Virus record (IMG/VR): IMGVR_UViG_3300031653_000005
Location: 1 to 32,016 of that record
Direction: 5' to 3' (one strand)
From: a virus
Length of the DNA: 32,016 nt
The translations under genes were made by a program, and so were the position numbers. This document shows positions 1 through 6,472 of this stretch, piece after piece (position 1 is the stretch's first letter; every line of letters begins with the position of its first letter). The notes under the pieces are model-generated. The model was not told the DNA's origin, did not search any database, and was given only the letters and a program-made list of their open reading frames with translations.

Positions 1-315
1 ACCGATCAGCGGATAGCATTTGCCATCTATTGCGCGCTGGGTGTTTACGACGCACCAGGTTTTGCTGAATGGGCCGAGGGTTGGTTATCCGGCAGGGATC
101 GTAGCCGCGCGTCTGCCGCCGCCGACGCCGCCGCCGCCTACGCCTACGCCGCCGCCTACGCCGCCGCCTACGCTGCCGCCGCAGCCGCCGCCGACGCCGC
201 CGCCTACGCCGCCGCCGACGCCTACGCCGCCGCCGACGCCGCCGCCGACGCCGACGCCGCTAATGTTGCCCCCATGTTCCTACAGCTTTGCGCCCTCGCG
301 GCGGATGTCGCGTAG
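1..315 (+). CDS. Alanine-rich repeat phage protein, 3' part (partial)
   Basis: The reading frame is open from base 1 and ends at TAG 313-315, so the start lies outside the window. The visible part begins TDQRIAFAIYCALGVYD, continues with a WAEGWLSGRDRSR segment, and then enters a long Ala/Tyr/Asp array (about residues 39-87). It ends ANVAPMFLQLCALAADVA. It is a paralogue of the intact gene at 1281-1982, and the DNA before and after the array is almost identical between the two. Tyr or Asp recurs every 2-4 residues on an alanine background, which predicts long helices with a polar/aromatic stripe. Related alanine-array proteins are common in phages; some resemble the Imm-5-like immunity domain, but that link is from memory and unconfirmed. 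The biochemical function is unknown. A Pro-Thr-rich frame over the same DNA is a shadow of the GCC repeats. Confidence 0.8.
   Translation, partial: TDQRIAFAIYCALGVYDAPGFAEWAEGWLSGRDRSRASAAADAAAAYAYAAAYAAAYAAAAAAADAAAYAAADAYAAADAAADADAANVAPMFLQLCALAADVA
115..261 (+). repeat. GCC-based codon repeat array (copy 1)
   Basis: An in-frame array of GCC codons punctuated by TAC (Tyr) and GAC (Asp), encoding A/Y/D stretches. Nearly every Ala codon is GCC, which makes the tract a triplet microsatellite. Its length differs from the homologous array at 1701-1923, while both flanks are nearly identical. Slippage or unequal recombination is the simple explanation. Confidence 0.85.
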
Positions 316-317
316 CC

Positions 318-623
318 ATGCAACCACAACCGACCCCCTGCATCATATGCAGGACCCCAACCACTGGCTCTGTAGGTGCAGCTGGCATCGTCTGGCCGTC
401 TGTTTGTCAGCCATGCAAGGACCGCGAGGATCGCGCGGCGCTCGAGTCGCTTATCGGCATGGCGAGGACGGTGCGCGTGATCGGGCGGCTAACCGCCGAC
501 CTCTGCTCATGCGAGGAGCCCTGTCTCAACGAACCCATGTGCAGCTTCTGTGGCAAGTGGCCCCACGAGGGCTGCCGATGTGCGCAGTACGACGCCGAGG
601 GGTGGACCGATGATAACCGCTAA
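318..623 (+). CDS. Small Cys-rich, zinc-ribbon-like protein
   Basis: This 101-residue protein starts at ATG 318, two bases after the previous stop. A longer frame from 288 would overlap the upstream gene and is less likely. It carries a CIIC and CQPC pair near the N-terminus and a second cluster (CSCEEPC, CSFCG, CRC) near the C-terminus. The spacing suggests two zinc knuckles or ribbons. Its last 14 bases overlap the next gene. It sits in a run of four small genes between the two alanine-repeat paralogues, three of them rich in paired cysteines. No specific family was recognised. A nucleic-acid or protein-binding accessory role is inference from the zinc-ribbon pattern only. Confidence 0.65.
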   Translation: MQPQPTPCIICRTPTTGSVGAAGIVWPSVCQPCKDREDRAALESLIGMARTVRVIGRLTADLCSCEEPCLNEPMCSFCGKWPHEGCRCAQYDAEGWTDDNR

Positions 624-840
624 GCCCGAATTCGTCAGGCGGCCTCCAGTGACCACCACCCCGAGCACCGACCCCCCGTCCTGCGAGATCTGCCACGGCC
701 CTGGCCTCTGGCGTTATGACGGTGTGGACCACACGGGGCAGGTAGACGGCGGTTGCTGCTACGACAGCTGGACGTGTGTCGTATGTGGCGGGACGCGATA
801 TCAGGACTACTCGTGCCCAGAGCACACGGAGGACAAATGA
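610..840 (+). CDS. Small zinc-finger-like hypothetical protein
   Basis: A 76-residue protein that starts with ATG 610 inside the end of the previous gene (14-nt overlap) and stops at TGA 838-840. It has a CEICHGPGLWRYDG segment, a later CVVCGG and a terminal SCPEHTEDK. These form a C-x2-C ... C-x2-C pattern typical of small treble-clef or ribbon folds. The first 25 residues are Pro/Thr-rich and probably unstructured. The stop overlaps the next start as ATGA, so translation is probably coupled. No family was recognised. The function is unknown. Confidence 0.65.
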   Translation: MITAKPEFVRRPPVTTTPSTDPPSCEICHGPGLWRYDGVDHTGQVDGGCCYDSWTCVVCGGTRYQDYSCPEHTEDK

Positions 841-1124
841 GCAACCCAGACATCGAGGCACTCAAGCGACAAAGCGAGTCTTGGCGCCTGGCATGCGCTC
901 GTTGGCATGACTGGGCCAACGCATTGCTGAGCGAGCATGGCCGGCAGCTATTTCACGGCCTGCGTAGCGATGAACAGGCACGGGAGATCATTGGCCAGCT
1001 AGTCGGTATGGCACCAGGAGTACCTAGATGCTCTAGGTGCGGATGTTTTTGCTCCCGTCATGCAGTCGACGATGAGGAGCTGCGTAACTGTGCAGACTGT
1101 GAATGCACTCAATTCGAGGTATGA
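837..1124 (+). CDS. Hypothetical protein with C-terminal Cys cluster
   Basis: A 95-residue protein with ATG 837 overlapping the previous TGA. Residues 1-60 look helical (for example IEALKRQSESWRLACARWHD), and the rest holds CSRCGCFC followed by CADCEC, a compact zinc-binding pattern. Its helical front and Cys-rich end differ from the two preceding genes, so it is probably not a simple duplicate of them. It ends five bases before the next start. The function is unknown. A metal-stabilised accessory protein expressed early is the most that can be inferred. Confidence 0.65.
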   Translation: MSNPDIEALKRQSESWRLACARWHDWANALLSEHGRQLFHGLRSDEQAREIIGQLVGMAPGVPRCSRCGCFCSRHAVDDEELRNCADCECTQFEV

Positions 1125-1128
1125 ACAC

Positions 1129-1284
1129 ATGAGCCGCAACCTTTACATCCTGGGCCGTCAGTCCCCACAAACAGACCCCCTCGACTATCTCCGAGCCGAG
1201 CAACGACGGCGCAAGCTGTTGTGGGTCGGGCTCGTGCTGGCGTGTGCAGCGTCCATGGGGCTCGGATGGGTGCTCGGGCAATGA
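1129..1284 (+). CDS. Small single-pass membrane protein
   Basis: A 51-residue protein from ATG 1129 to TGA 1282-1284. Residues 1-28 are polar and rich in Arg/Lys near their end (RAEQRRRK). Residues 29-49 form one hydrophobic segment (LLWVGLVLACAASMGLGWVL). Charge placement predicts the N-terminus in the cytoplasm. The stop overlaps the start of the alanine-repeat gene as ATGA. No family was recognised. Small membrane proteins in phage early regions often modify host envelope functions, but nothing here shows which one. Confidence 0.6.
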   Translation: MSRNLYILGRQSPQTDPLDYLRAEQRRRKLLWVGLVLACAASMGLGWVLGQ

Positions 1285-1982
1285 GACTCTACAAGCTCAC
1301 GGACCAGAACCTCCGCACCTACGGCGGCTACCAGTGGGTCGTCGGCGAATGGCGCACGGCAAGCGGCGAAGGCGGACTTTGCGATCCGGGATGGCTTCAT
1401 GCTTACGAGACCCCAGAGCTGGCCATGCTGCTCAATCCGATCCATGCCAAGATCGGGAACCCGCGCCTATGGGAGGCGAGGGGCCGCGGCAAGGGCCTAG
1501 ACGATCGCGGTATGAAATGCGGGGTGGCTGAATTGCGCCTGGTGCGCGAGCTACCACTGCCTCAGATCACGACCGATCAGCGGATAGCATTTGCCATCTA
1601 TTGTGCGCTGGGTGTTTGCGATTGGCATGATTTTGTGCGGTGGGCCGAGGATTGGCTGTCTGGCAGGGATCGGAGCCGCGTGTCTGCCATCTCCGTCGCC
1701 ACCTACGCCGACGCCGCCTACGCCGCCACCGCCGACGCCACCTACGCCGCCTACGCCGCCGCCTACGCCGCCGCCTACGCCGCCGCCACCTACGCCGCCT
1801 ACGCCGACGCCGCCGCCTACGCCGCCAACGCCGCCGCCGCTGCCGACGCCTCCGCCGCCGCCGACGCCGCCTACGCCGCCTACGCCGCCGCCACCTACGC
1901 CGCCTACGCCGCCGCCGAAGCTTCTAATGTTGCCCCCATGTTCCTACAGCTTTGCGCCCTCGCGGCGATGAGCATCAAATAA
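1281..1982 (+). CDS. Alanine-repeat phage protein, full-length paralogue
   Basis: A 233-residue protein starting at ATG 1281 (ATGA overlap). Residues 1-95 form a globular domain beginning MRLYKLTDQNLRTYGGYQW, with GLCDPGWLHAYETPELAMLL and an LWEARGRG segment. This start pattern recurs in many uncultured and cultured phage proteins. Residues 97-135 (TDQRIAFAIYCALGVCDWHD through WLSGRDRSR) match the partial copy at the window start. Residues 141-214 are the Ala/Tyr/Asp/Thr array, and the tail is SNVAPMFLQLCALAAMSIK. The array should be one or more long helices. The family is widespread in phages and its function is unknown to me; similarity to Imm-5-like repeats is possible. The 3' flank equals copy 1 for over 40 bases, then shifts by one base, giving different C-terminal residues. 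Confidence 0.85.
   Translation: MRLYKLTDQNLRTYGGYQWVVGEWRTASGEGGLCDPGWLHAYETPELAMLLNPIHAKIGNPRLWEARGRGKGLDDRGMKCGVAELRLVRELPLPQITTDQRIAFAIYCALGVCDWHDFVRWAEDWLSGRDRSRVSAISVATYADAAYAATADATYAAYAAAYAAAYAAATYAAYADAAAYAANAAAAADASAAADAAYAAYAAATYAAYAAAEASNVAPMFLQLCALAAMSIK
1701..1923 (+). repeat. GCC-based codon repeat array (copy 2)
   Basis: An in-frame Ala array with Tyr, Asp, Thr, Asn and Ser interruptions, about 76 bases longer than copy 1. It includes an internal near-repeat of the type ACCTACGCCGCCTACGCCG (around 1738-1756, 1788-1806 and 1890-1908). Perfect local repeats point to recent expansion. Confidence 0.85.
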
Positions 1983-1994
1983 CAGGAGACAAAA

Positions 1995-2189
1995 GTGCGC
2001 GACAACGACGAATCCGTAAAGGTTATCTACGACGACTTGAAAGCCGAAACACCTAAGGCACTATTGTTGTCTGTAGACGATGAAGAAGTATGGATCCCCA
2101 AATCCCAAATCGAATATGAAGATCGTGAGAAGCGGGAACTCTGGATCCCCCGCTGGCTCGCGGCGAAAAAAGAACTCGATGCAATTTAA
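1995..2189 (+). CDS. Small conserved phage protein (VWIPKSQIE family)
   Basis: A 64-residue acidic protein. The start is GTG 1995, chosen because a good ribosome binding site (CAGGAG, 1982-1987) lies upstream and no in-frame ATG fits. It contains ALLLSVDDEEVWIPKSQIEY followed by a short linker and LWIPRWLAAKKELD. I recognise this layout (ligand-strand, VWIPKSQI, then PxWLAxKKGL) as a small protein frequently found in phage recombination and replication operons. Its function is not established as far as I know. It is the last gene before the structured gap that precedes the nuclease and ERF genes. Confidence 0.75.
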   Translation: MRDNDESVKVIYDDLKAETPKALLLSVDDEEVWIPKSQIEYEDREKRELWIPRWLAAKKELDAI

Positions 2190-2294
2190 ATTGCCTGCGT
2201 TTGCAGGCTACCGCGCCGAGCGGATCTCGGCGGGCTGGCCCCCCTGCGTCTCTCTCCCCAACCACCGGGAGGCCAGCCACACACGAGGCAAACA
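2190..2294 (+). promoter_or_regulatory. Structured 105-nt intergenic leader upstream of recombination genes
   Basis: This is the only sizeable non-coding gap in the + operon at 1-5689. It holds three successive inverted repeats: GCCTGC/GCAGGC (2193-2208, loop GTTT), CCGAG/CTCGG (2216-2230) and GGCTGGCC/GGCCAGCC (2233-2240 with 2271-2278). No U-tract follows the first hairpin, so it is not a textbook terminator. The region could be an attenuator, an mRNA processing site or a 5' UTR that controls translation of the nuclease gene. A weak GAGG at 2285-2288 is the ribosome binding site for 2295. No clear -35/-10 promoter was seen. Confidence 0.45.
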
Positions 2295-3080
2295 ATGACT
2301 GACTACGCAAGCATCAAAGCCGTCAACTGGAGCACGCTAAAGTGGATGGCCGTGTCCCCGAAACACTATCGCTGGCATCTGGAGCACCCGGAGCCACGCA
2401 AGCCCGCCTACGTATTCGGCGGGGCCGTCCACTGTCTGCTGTTCGAGCCCGATAAGTTTGACTCGCGCTACGCAGGGTATGATGGCATTCGTCGTGGTTG
2501 GCAGTGGGACGAGTGGCAGGCGCAGCACCCGGGCATCGAGTCGCTAAAACCCAACGAGCTCGACGAGGTCCAGGCGGTCGTCAAGTCCATCCGCGAGCAT
2601 CCACGGGCAGCAGCACTGCTCGATGGCTGCCGTGTAGAAGAGCCCATCCAATGGACTGACCAGGCAACCGGCCTCGCGATGAAAGGGCGCATCGATGCCA
2701 TCAAGCCGCAATACCTGCTCGACCTCAAGACGGGGCGCGATGTCATTCCCGGGCGCTTTCTGCGGGCATCGGCCAGCTACCTGGTGCATGGCCAACTCGC
2801 ACTGTACCAGGACGGGGCCTTGCGACTGGGCAAGATCCAGGACGACACACCGCCCTATGTGATCTCCGTCGAGAAATCACCGCCCTATGATGTGGTGATC
2901 TACCAGCTGACGCACGACGCGCTGGTTCTCGGTCGTGCGGTTTACAGGTCGCTACTCAACAAGCTGATGCAGTGCCAGGCCGCCGACTGGTGGCCGGGAA
3001 TCTCGCCGGACGTCGTGCCCTACACGATCCCCGCATACCTAGAAGGACCAACCAATACCGACGAAGGAGAGGACTTTTAA
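2295..3080 (+). CDS. RecE/exonuclease VIII-like PD-(D/E)XK nuclease
   Basis: A 261-residue protein resembling the phage exodeoxyribonuclease VIII PDDEXK-like family. It would resect double-stranded DNA ends to leave single strands for the annealing protein encoded next. The family start is visible (NWSTLKWMAVSPKHYRWHLE, where a substrate-side helix is expected), then FGGAVHCLLFEP with His46, Glu115/Glu116, GRIDAI with Asp134, and LLDLKTG with Asp143 and Lys145. These are the expected metal-binding and catalytic positions. It is followed two bases later by the ERF-like gene, the classic exonuclease/annealase pair of phage recombination. It lacks the large N-terminal extension of E. coli RecE, as is usual in phages. 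Confidence 0.85.
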   Translation: MTDYASIKAVNWSTLKWMAVSPKHYRWHLEHPEPRKPAYVFGGAVHCLLFEPDKFDSRYAGYDGIRRGWQWDEWQAQHPGIESLKPNELDEVQAVVKSIREHPRAAALLDGCRVEEPIQWTDQATGLAMKGRIDAIKPQYLLDLKTGRDVIPGRFLRASASYLVHGQLALYQDGALRLGKIQDDTPPYVISVEKSPPYDVVIYQLTHDALVLGRAVYRSLLNKLMQCQAADWWPGISPDVVPYTIPAYLEGPTNTDEGEDF

Positions 3081-3082
3081 CC

Positions 3083-3796
3083 ATGACCGACCCACACAAG
3101 CCCATTGCCATCATCGAGCGCACGGACTCCATGAGCCCGGTGGTCAAGGCCGGCCTCGAGATCCTACGCAACAGCCCAAGCCCCGAGACCCTCGCCAAGC
3201 TGCTGGACGTGCAGCGTGCGTGGGATGCCGACCAAGCACGCAAGCAGTATGCGCTGGCCATGGTCGAGCTCAAGGCCGAGCTCCCCGCGGTGCTCGCCAG
3301 GGACAAGGAGGTAAAATTCCTCCAGACCAATTACCGGCACACGACGCTGGGGGCGGCCACCGGCGAGATCACTCCATACCTGACACGGCACGGGTTCTCG
3401 CTGTCCTGGGAGCAAGACTCGGATCGCCCAGATAACAAGATCGCGGTTACCGCAATTCTCTTGCATGCTGGTGGCCACTCGGAGCGCAATACACTGATCA
3501 GTGCCCTCTACACCCCCAAGACATCAATGGATATCGTGCAGCGTGTAGGCGCAACGGTCACGATGTTGCAAAGGTACACAGCGCTCTCCCTCCTCGGCAT
3601 CGCGACGGCCGACGCCCTGGAGCCAGGCGACCCACCATCACCACAGGCCATCGACTCCGCGCGCAACCTCAAGGCAGTTGCGTACGCAGTGAAGCGTGGC
3701 AAGACCAAGGACCAGGCCGAGGAATTCCTAGGGCGTCCTGTGCCAGAGTGGACCAGCGACGACCTGGACAAGCTGAAGGAGTGGCTAGCGAAATGA
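3083..3796 (+). CDS. erf: ERF-family single-strand DNA annealing protein
   Basis: A 237-residue protein that looks like the ERF (essential recombination function) superfamily of P22-type phages, which anneals single strands and acts with a partner exonuclease. Supporting segments are a helical N-terminus, VKFLQTNYRHTTLGAATGEI, TPYLTRHGFSLSWEQD, TAILLHAGGHSERNTL, and the family core VGATVTMLQRYTALSLLGIA. The C-terminal 60 residues (PSPQAIDSARNLKAVAYAVK onward) are more variable and charged, as in relatives. The start at ATG 3083 was chosen over an earlier in-frame codon inside the nuclease gene. The stop overlaps the next start (ATGA). RecT/Beta families are less likely given the ARRY-like core (LQRYTALSLLGIA). 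Confidence 0.8.
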   Translation: MTDPHKPIAIIERTDSMSPVVKAGLEILRNSPSPETLAKLLDVQRAWDADQARKQYALAMVELKAELPAVLARDKEVKFLQTNYRHTTLGAATGEITPYLTRHGFSLSWEQDSDRPDNKIAVTAILLHAGGHSERNTLISALYTPKTSMDIVQRVGATVTMLQRYTALSLLGIATADALEPGDPPSPQAIDSARNLKAVAYAVKRGKTKDQAEEFLGRPVPEWTSDDLDKLKEWLAK

Positions 3797-3963
3797 CGAT
3801 CATGGTTGAGCCGAGCGGGAATGGCTTATTCTACGCTACGACAGATGTTGATGAGATGGGCGGCGGCTATTTCGGTGTCTACACGCTGAAAGAGATCCGG
3901 CGCGTTGTGACGACAACAGAGGTTGTCAGCCCCAAGCCACCCAAAAAAGCAAAGCGAGGGTGA
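3793..3963 (+). CDS. Small hypothetical protein with basic tail
   Basis: A 56-residue protein from ATG 3793 (ATGA overlap with the ERF gene) to TGA 3961-3963. It reads as a short beta-rich segment (GLFYATTDVDEMGGGYFGVY), then a helix and a Lys/Pro-rich tail (PKPPKKAKRG) that could contact nucleic acid. No family was recognised. Its place between the ERF and DUF3310 genes suggests a recombination or replication accessory, which is inference from context only. Confidence 0.6.
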   Translation: MTIMVEPSGNGLFYATTDVDEMGGGYFGVYTLKEIRRVVTTTEVVSPKPPKKAKRG

Positions 3964-3966
3964 GTG

Positions 3967-4173
3967 ATGCGTGATCCACTGGTCGACCATCCACCCCACT
4001 ACTCCCACAGTGGCATCGAGGCGATCGACGTCATAGAAGCCTGGGGGTTGGGCTTCAACCTGGGCAATGTCATCAAATACGTCGCCCGGGCCGGCCACAA
4101 GGGAGATACGCTTGAGGACCTCCGCAAGGCACGATGGTATCTGGATCGCGAGATCGGGAGGCTGGACCGGTGA
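3967..4173 (+). CDS. DUF3310 family phage protein
   Basis: A 68-residue protein. The start ATG 3967 was chosen; a GTG three bases earlier (3964) is an alternative. The DUF3310 hallmarks are clear: HPPHYSHSGIEAIDVIEAWG, then FNLGNVIKYVARAGHKG and a helix DLRKARWYLDREIGRL. Members are widespread in phages, often annotated as SaV-like or nucleotide-kinase-like, and are found with nucleotide metabolism or recombination genes. The real activity is not settled. Length fits the single-domain form. The stop overlaps the next GTG start as GTGA. Confidence 0.9.
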   Translation: MRDPLVDHPPHYSHSGIEAIDVIEAWGLGFNLGNVIKYVARAGHKGDTLEDLRKARWYLDREIGRLDR

Positions 4174-4925
4174 ATGCCGCAGACATCAGCCGGATACTAC
4201 AGGCCAGGCACGCAGATGCCGTGTGCATTCCGGAATGCAAAATGGGGCCGAGCGGTAGTCGCGTGCTCGACCTTTGGGTGATGGCCAAGAGCTGGAGCCC
4301 ATGGCGGACAATTGGCTATGAGATCAAGGTCACGCGCAGCGACTTCCTGCGTGACACGAAGTGGCCAGAATATCTCGACGTGTGCCATGAGCTCTATTTC
4401 GCAGCGCCGCCCAAGGTCATAGACCCAGGCGAGCTACAGGAAGGTGTTGGGCTGATGGTGATCGGCGCCAACCGAGGAATTATCAAGCGCAAGGCAGCCC
4501 GCAGAGAGATCAACGAACGCAAGCTTCTCAAGCTCATGTCCTACGTGCTGATGTCTCGGCATCGGACGGTGGCCGACATGTGGCAGGCGGCGGGCACCAC
4601 GTCGGTCGTCGACCGCTGGCGGCAATGGCTTACCGAAAAAGAAGAGAAACAGACGCTTGGCTACGAGGTGAGAGCGGCCATCGCCAGTCACGTGCGCGCC
4701 CACTGCTCCAAGATCAAGGCCGATGTCGAGCAGCAGTCGGCGGAGGTGCACGCGGCGAAAGAGGCAATTGCCCAACTACGGGAGCTGGGCATCCCACTGG
4801 AAACGGCGTGGGAGGCAAGGGCCAAAGTCAGGCAAATATTCGGTCATGAGCTTGCTCAACAGGCGCGGGAGACAGAAAAGATGCTTATGAGATTGGCGCA
4901 GCAGGTCGAGGACATAGGCAAGTGA
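4170..4925 (+). CDS. MmcB-like PD-(D/E)XK nuclease-fold protein
   Basis: A 251-residue protein starting at GTG 4170, which overlaps the previous stop (GTGA). An upstream in-frame start at 4134 lies inside the DUF3310 gene and is unlikely. Residues 1-110 carry a restriction-endonuclease-like core: Glu22 (VCIPECKMG), Asp34 (RVLDLWVM), and Glu51-Ile-Lys53 (IGYEIKVTRSDFLRD). This matches the MmcB/DUF family of DNA-repair-associated proteins. Residues 130-251 are helical and charged, probably a coiled coil, with KEEKQTLGYEVRAA and LAQQARETEKMLMRLAQQVE. The nuclease activity is predicted from the motif. In Caulobacter, MmcB acts with error-prone repair, and a role in phage recombination or repair fits the neighbours. 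Confidence 0.75.
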   Translation: MNAADISRILQARHADAVCIPECKMGPSGSRVLDLWVMAKSWSPWRTIGYEIKVTRSDFLRDTKWPEYLDVCHELYFAAPPKVIDPGELQEGVGLMVIGANRGIIKRKAARREINERKLLKLMSYVLMSRHRTVADMWQAAGTTSVVDRWRQWLTEKEEKQTLGYEVRAAIASHVRAHCSKIKADVEQQSAEVHAAKEAIAQLRELGIPLETAWEARAKVRQIFGHELAQQARETEKMLMRLAQQVEDIGK

Positions 4926-5074
4926 CTCCAAACCCCATCCACCCGCTTGACGTCACCTGCCCCAAGTGCCGAGCACGCAAGGGGCACAAGTGCTGGACGG
5001 CGAGCAAGGGGCTGCGAGACACACCGCACGTGGAGCGACAGCAGGAAGCAGAAAGGATATGGAGACAACCATGA
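4922..5074 (+). CDS. Short zinc-finger phage protein
   Basis: A 50-residue protein starting at GTG 4922 (overlap with the previous stop) and ending TGA 5072-5074, which overlaps the next ATG. It reads CPKCRARKGHKCWTASKG, then RDTPHVERQQEAERIW. The pattern C-x2-C-x7-C, followed by a His and an Arg-rich helix, is a recurring short phage zinc-finger protein (CPxCxAxxGxxC...HxxR). Both junctions are overlaps, and the reading frame is too short to be noticed by length cut-offs. Nucleic-acid binding is the likely role, inferred from the fold. Confidence 0.75.
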   Translation: MTPNPIHPLDVTCPKCRARKGHKCWTASKGLRDTPHVERQQEAERIWRQP

Positions 5075-5607
5075 CAAGAGAAGAGATCCTGGCGATGCCG
5101 TTAGCCGAGCCACAGCCTTCGGCCCAGCGCATCGCGACGCCTGAAGAGGCCGCGCGGATCATGGCGCTGCCGGTGGCCAATTTTAACGCTGGCAATAAGG
5201 TCCATTGCGGATGGAACATGAAATGCACTGGCCTCCCGATAGGATGGGTGCGTGGTCAAGTAATCGATGATCGCTTTCTTGCATGCGCCGCCCACCTCAA
5301 AGGCCGTCCCTACGTCCCGCTGGATGCCAAGGAGCAGCCTGGATGGGATCCTGAAGTCATCAAGGATGCAGCCAAGGCCGCACGTAGAATTATTGACAAG
5401 TACAGCACGCCAACTGACGCGTCGAACAAAGAGCATCTCTTGGACAGGATCAGAGCCAGAACCACAGGCAGGCTCTTCACTGAGCGCGGCCCGAATCGAT
5501 CCTGGCCCCTCACCGCCCGCCCCGGGCAAGTAACCGCCCTGCGCGAGCTGCCTGAGCTGACGCCCGTGGGCTGGGATCCTGAGGAGGTGCTGGGCGATGG
5601 CTATTGA
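5071..5607 (+). CDS. Hypothetical early-region protein
   Basis: A 178-residue protein from ATG 5071 (ATGA overlap). Residues 1-40 are a helical leader (EEILAMPLAEPQPSAQRIAT). Residues 41-75 contain CGWNMKCTGLPIGWVRGQV and FLACAAHLKGRP with three Cys and a His, a possible zinc site. A central helix (VIKDAAKAARRIIDKY) and a Pro-rich C-terminus follow. No family was recognised. The C-terminus holds a strong Shine-Dalgarno sequence (GAGGAGGT, 5581-5588) that serves the overlapping small gene at 5597. Confidence 0.6.
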   Translation: MTREEILAMPLAEPQPSAQRIATPEEAARIMALPVANFNAGNKVHCGWNMKCTGLPIGWVRGQVIDDRFLACAAHLKGRPYVPLDAKEQPGWDPEVIKDAAKAARRIIDKYSTPTDASNKEHLLDRIRARTTGRLFTERGPNRSWPLTARPGQVTALRELPELTPVGWDPEEVLGDGY

Positions 5608-5689
5608 TCCATTAGGAAGCGATGGGCGAATACGTTGTTACACATTGCCACTGGGCAGCGATGGCCGCGTCCGTTTAGCGCCGCCTTAG
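5597..5689 (+). CDS. 30-residue protein with a duplicated PLGSDGR motif
   Basis: A short frame from ATG 5597 to TAG 5687-5689, overlapping the end of the previous gene by 11 bases. It is preceded at 8-nt spacing by a strong ribosome binding site (GAGGAGGT, 5581-5588), much better than those of its neighbours. The protein is MAIDPLGSDGRIRCYTLPLG and then SDGRVRLAPP, so the unit PLGSDGR(I/V)R occurs twice. The exact function is unknown. Similar short beta-hairpin-like repeats occur in phage small proteins. It is the last gene before the convergent amidase gene, 12 bases away. Confidence 0.6.
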   Translation: MAIDPLGSDGRIRCYTLPLGSDGRVRLAPP

Positions 5690-5701
5690 ACGGACCGCAC
5701 C

Positions 5702-6430
5702 TCAGCTCCGAATCGAACCCCCACCCTCCGGGTGCGAAGGGTCGATAGCCAGCCCCAGACGCCCGAGCGCAGCCAGCGGATCTTGAAGGTTGAGGCCCTG
5801 GGCCTGCAGCGTGAGCACGGCCTCTCGTCGCTGTGCGGCCTGCACATCGAACCGCACCACGTCCATTTTCAGCATGTCGCCCGGGCAGGCCTCGAACGCC
5901 CCGGGCTTTTTGTTGCCACTGTCATCAGCTCCCGGCGCCTCGCCGTGACCCATCAGCGCCGGCAGGATCTGGCCCTTGTGGTTGACCTCTAGCCTCTGGC
6001 AGTAGGCGAGGACCAGCCACTTGAGCAAGTTGATCAGAGCGCTGTACTGCGTGAGCGGGGGCGGCTGGTGTCGGAAGTCCCCGACCATCACCACGCCTAT
6101 CGCCCGGCTGTTCCAAACTCTCGCGTGTGGACTCGCGAGCTCCAGCGGCACCACGTAATCAATCCGCCCATCCGGCCAGACCATAAGCGGGTAGGGGTGT
6201 TTCCAGCCAGTCCCTAGGTCGTGCTCGCAAAACATCCGCGCGAACTCGACCGCTGTAATAGTCGGCAGGGTCGGCAGGCCTAGGTTCGTACGCATCTTCC
6301 ACGGGTCGCAACGGTGGACCAGAATGCTGTCGATCGCAGCCAGCCCGGTTTGCTCGCCTTGCCGCCGCTCTTGGTAGGGTTTTACCCCTGGCCTCACCAG
6401 GGCCAACACTTCCTTCGTCAGGTCCCGCAT
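5702..6430 (-). CDS. N-acetylmuramoyl-L-alanine amidase endolysin
   Basis: A 242-residue protein of the zinc amidase (Amidase_2/PGRP) type, which cleaves the bond between muramic acid and the first L-alanine of peptidoglycan. Likely zinc ligands are His39 (SILVHRCD), His162 (LMGHGEAPG) and Cys182 (EACPGDML), in the order used by T7-type lysozyme. The core strands IDYVVPLEL and AIGVVMVGDF also fit. The start at 6430 has an SD (GGGAG, about 8 nt upstream). It is the last gene of the late operon and follows a holin gene. No signal peptide is present, so release depends on the holin. The C-terminal 40 residues are extra relative to minimal amidases. Confidence 0.88.
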   Translation of the reverse strand: MRDLTKEVLALVRPGVKPYQERRQGEQTGLAAIDSILVHRCDPWKMRTNLGLPTLPTITAVEFARMFCEHDLGTGWKHPYPLMVWPDGRIDYVVPLELASPHARVWNSRAIGVVMVGDFRHQPPPLTQYSALINLLKWLVLAYCQRLEVNHKGQILPALMGHGEAPGADDSGNKKPGAFEACPGDMLKMDVVRFDVQAAQRREAVLTLQAQGLNLQDPLAALGRLGLAIDPSHPEGGGSIRS

Positions 6431-6472
6431 CGAGCAACTCCCATAGCGATATGTGCAACGGGGCCCAGACCC

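Noticed and set aside
20-613. Long Pro/Thr-rich reading frame (PPPTPP runs), similar to one at 1591-1971
   Set aside because: It is the shifted reading of the GCC/TAC/GAC alanine array. The alanine frame has flanking globular sequence, paralogy and operon overlaps.
115-1923. Repeat tracts as CRISPR arrays
   Set aside because: Units are 3-nt codon repeats inside genes without fixed-length repeats and unique spacers, and no cas genes are present.
5690-5701. Bidirectional terminator between convergent genes
   Set aside because: Only 12 bases separate the stops and no hairpin with a U-run is visible there.
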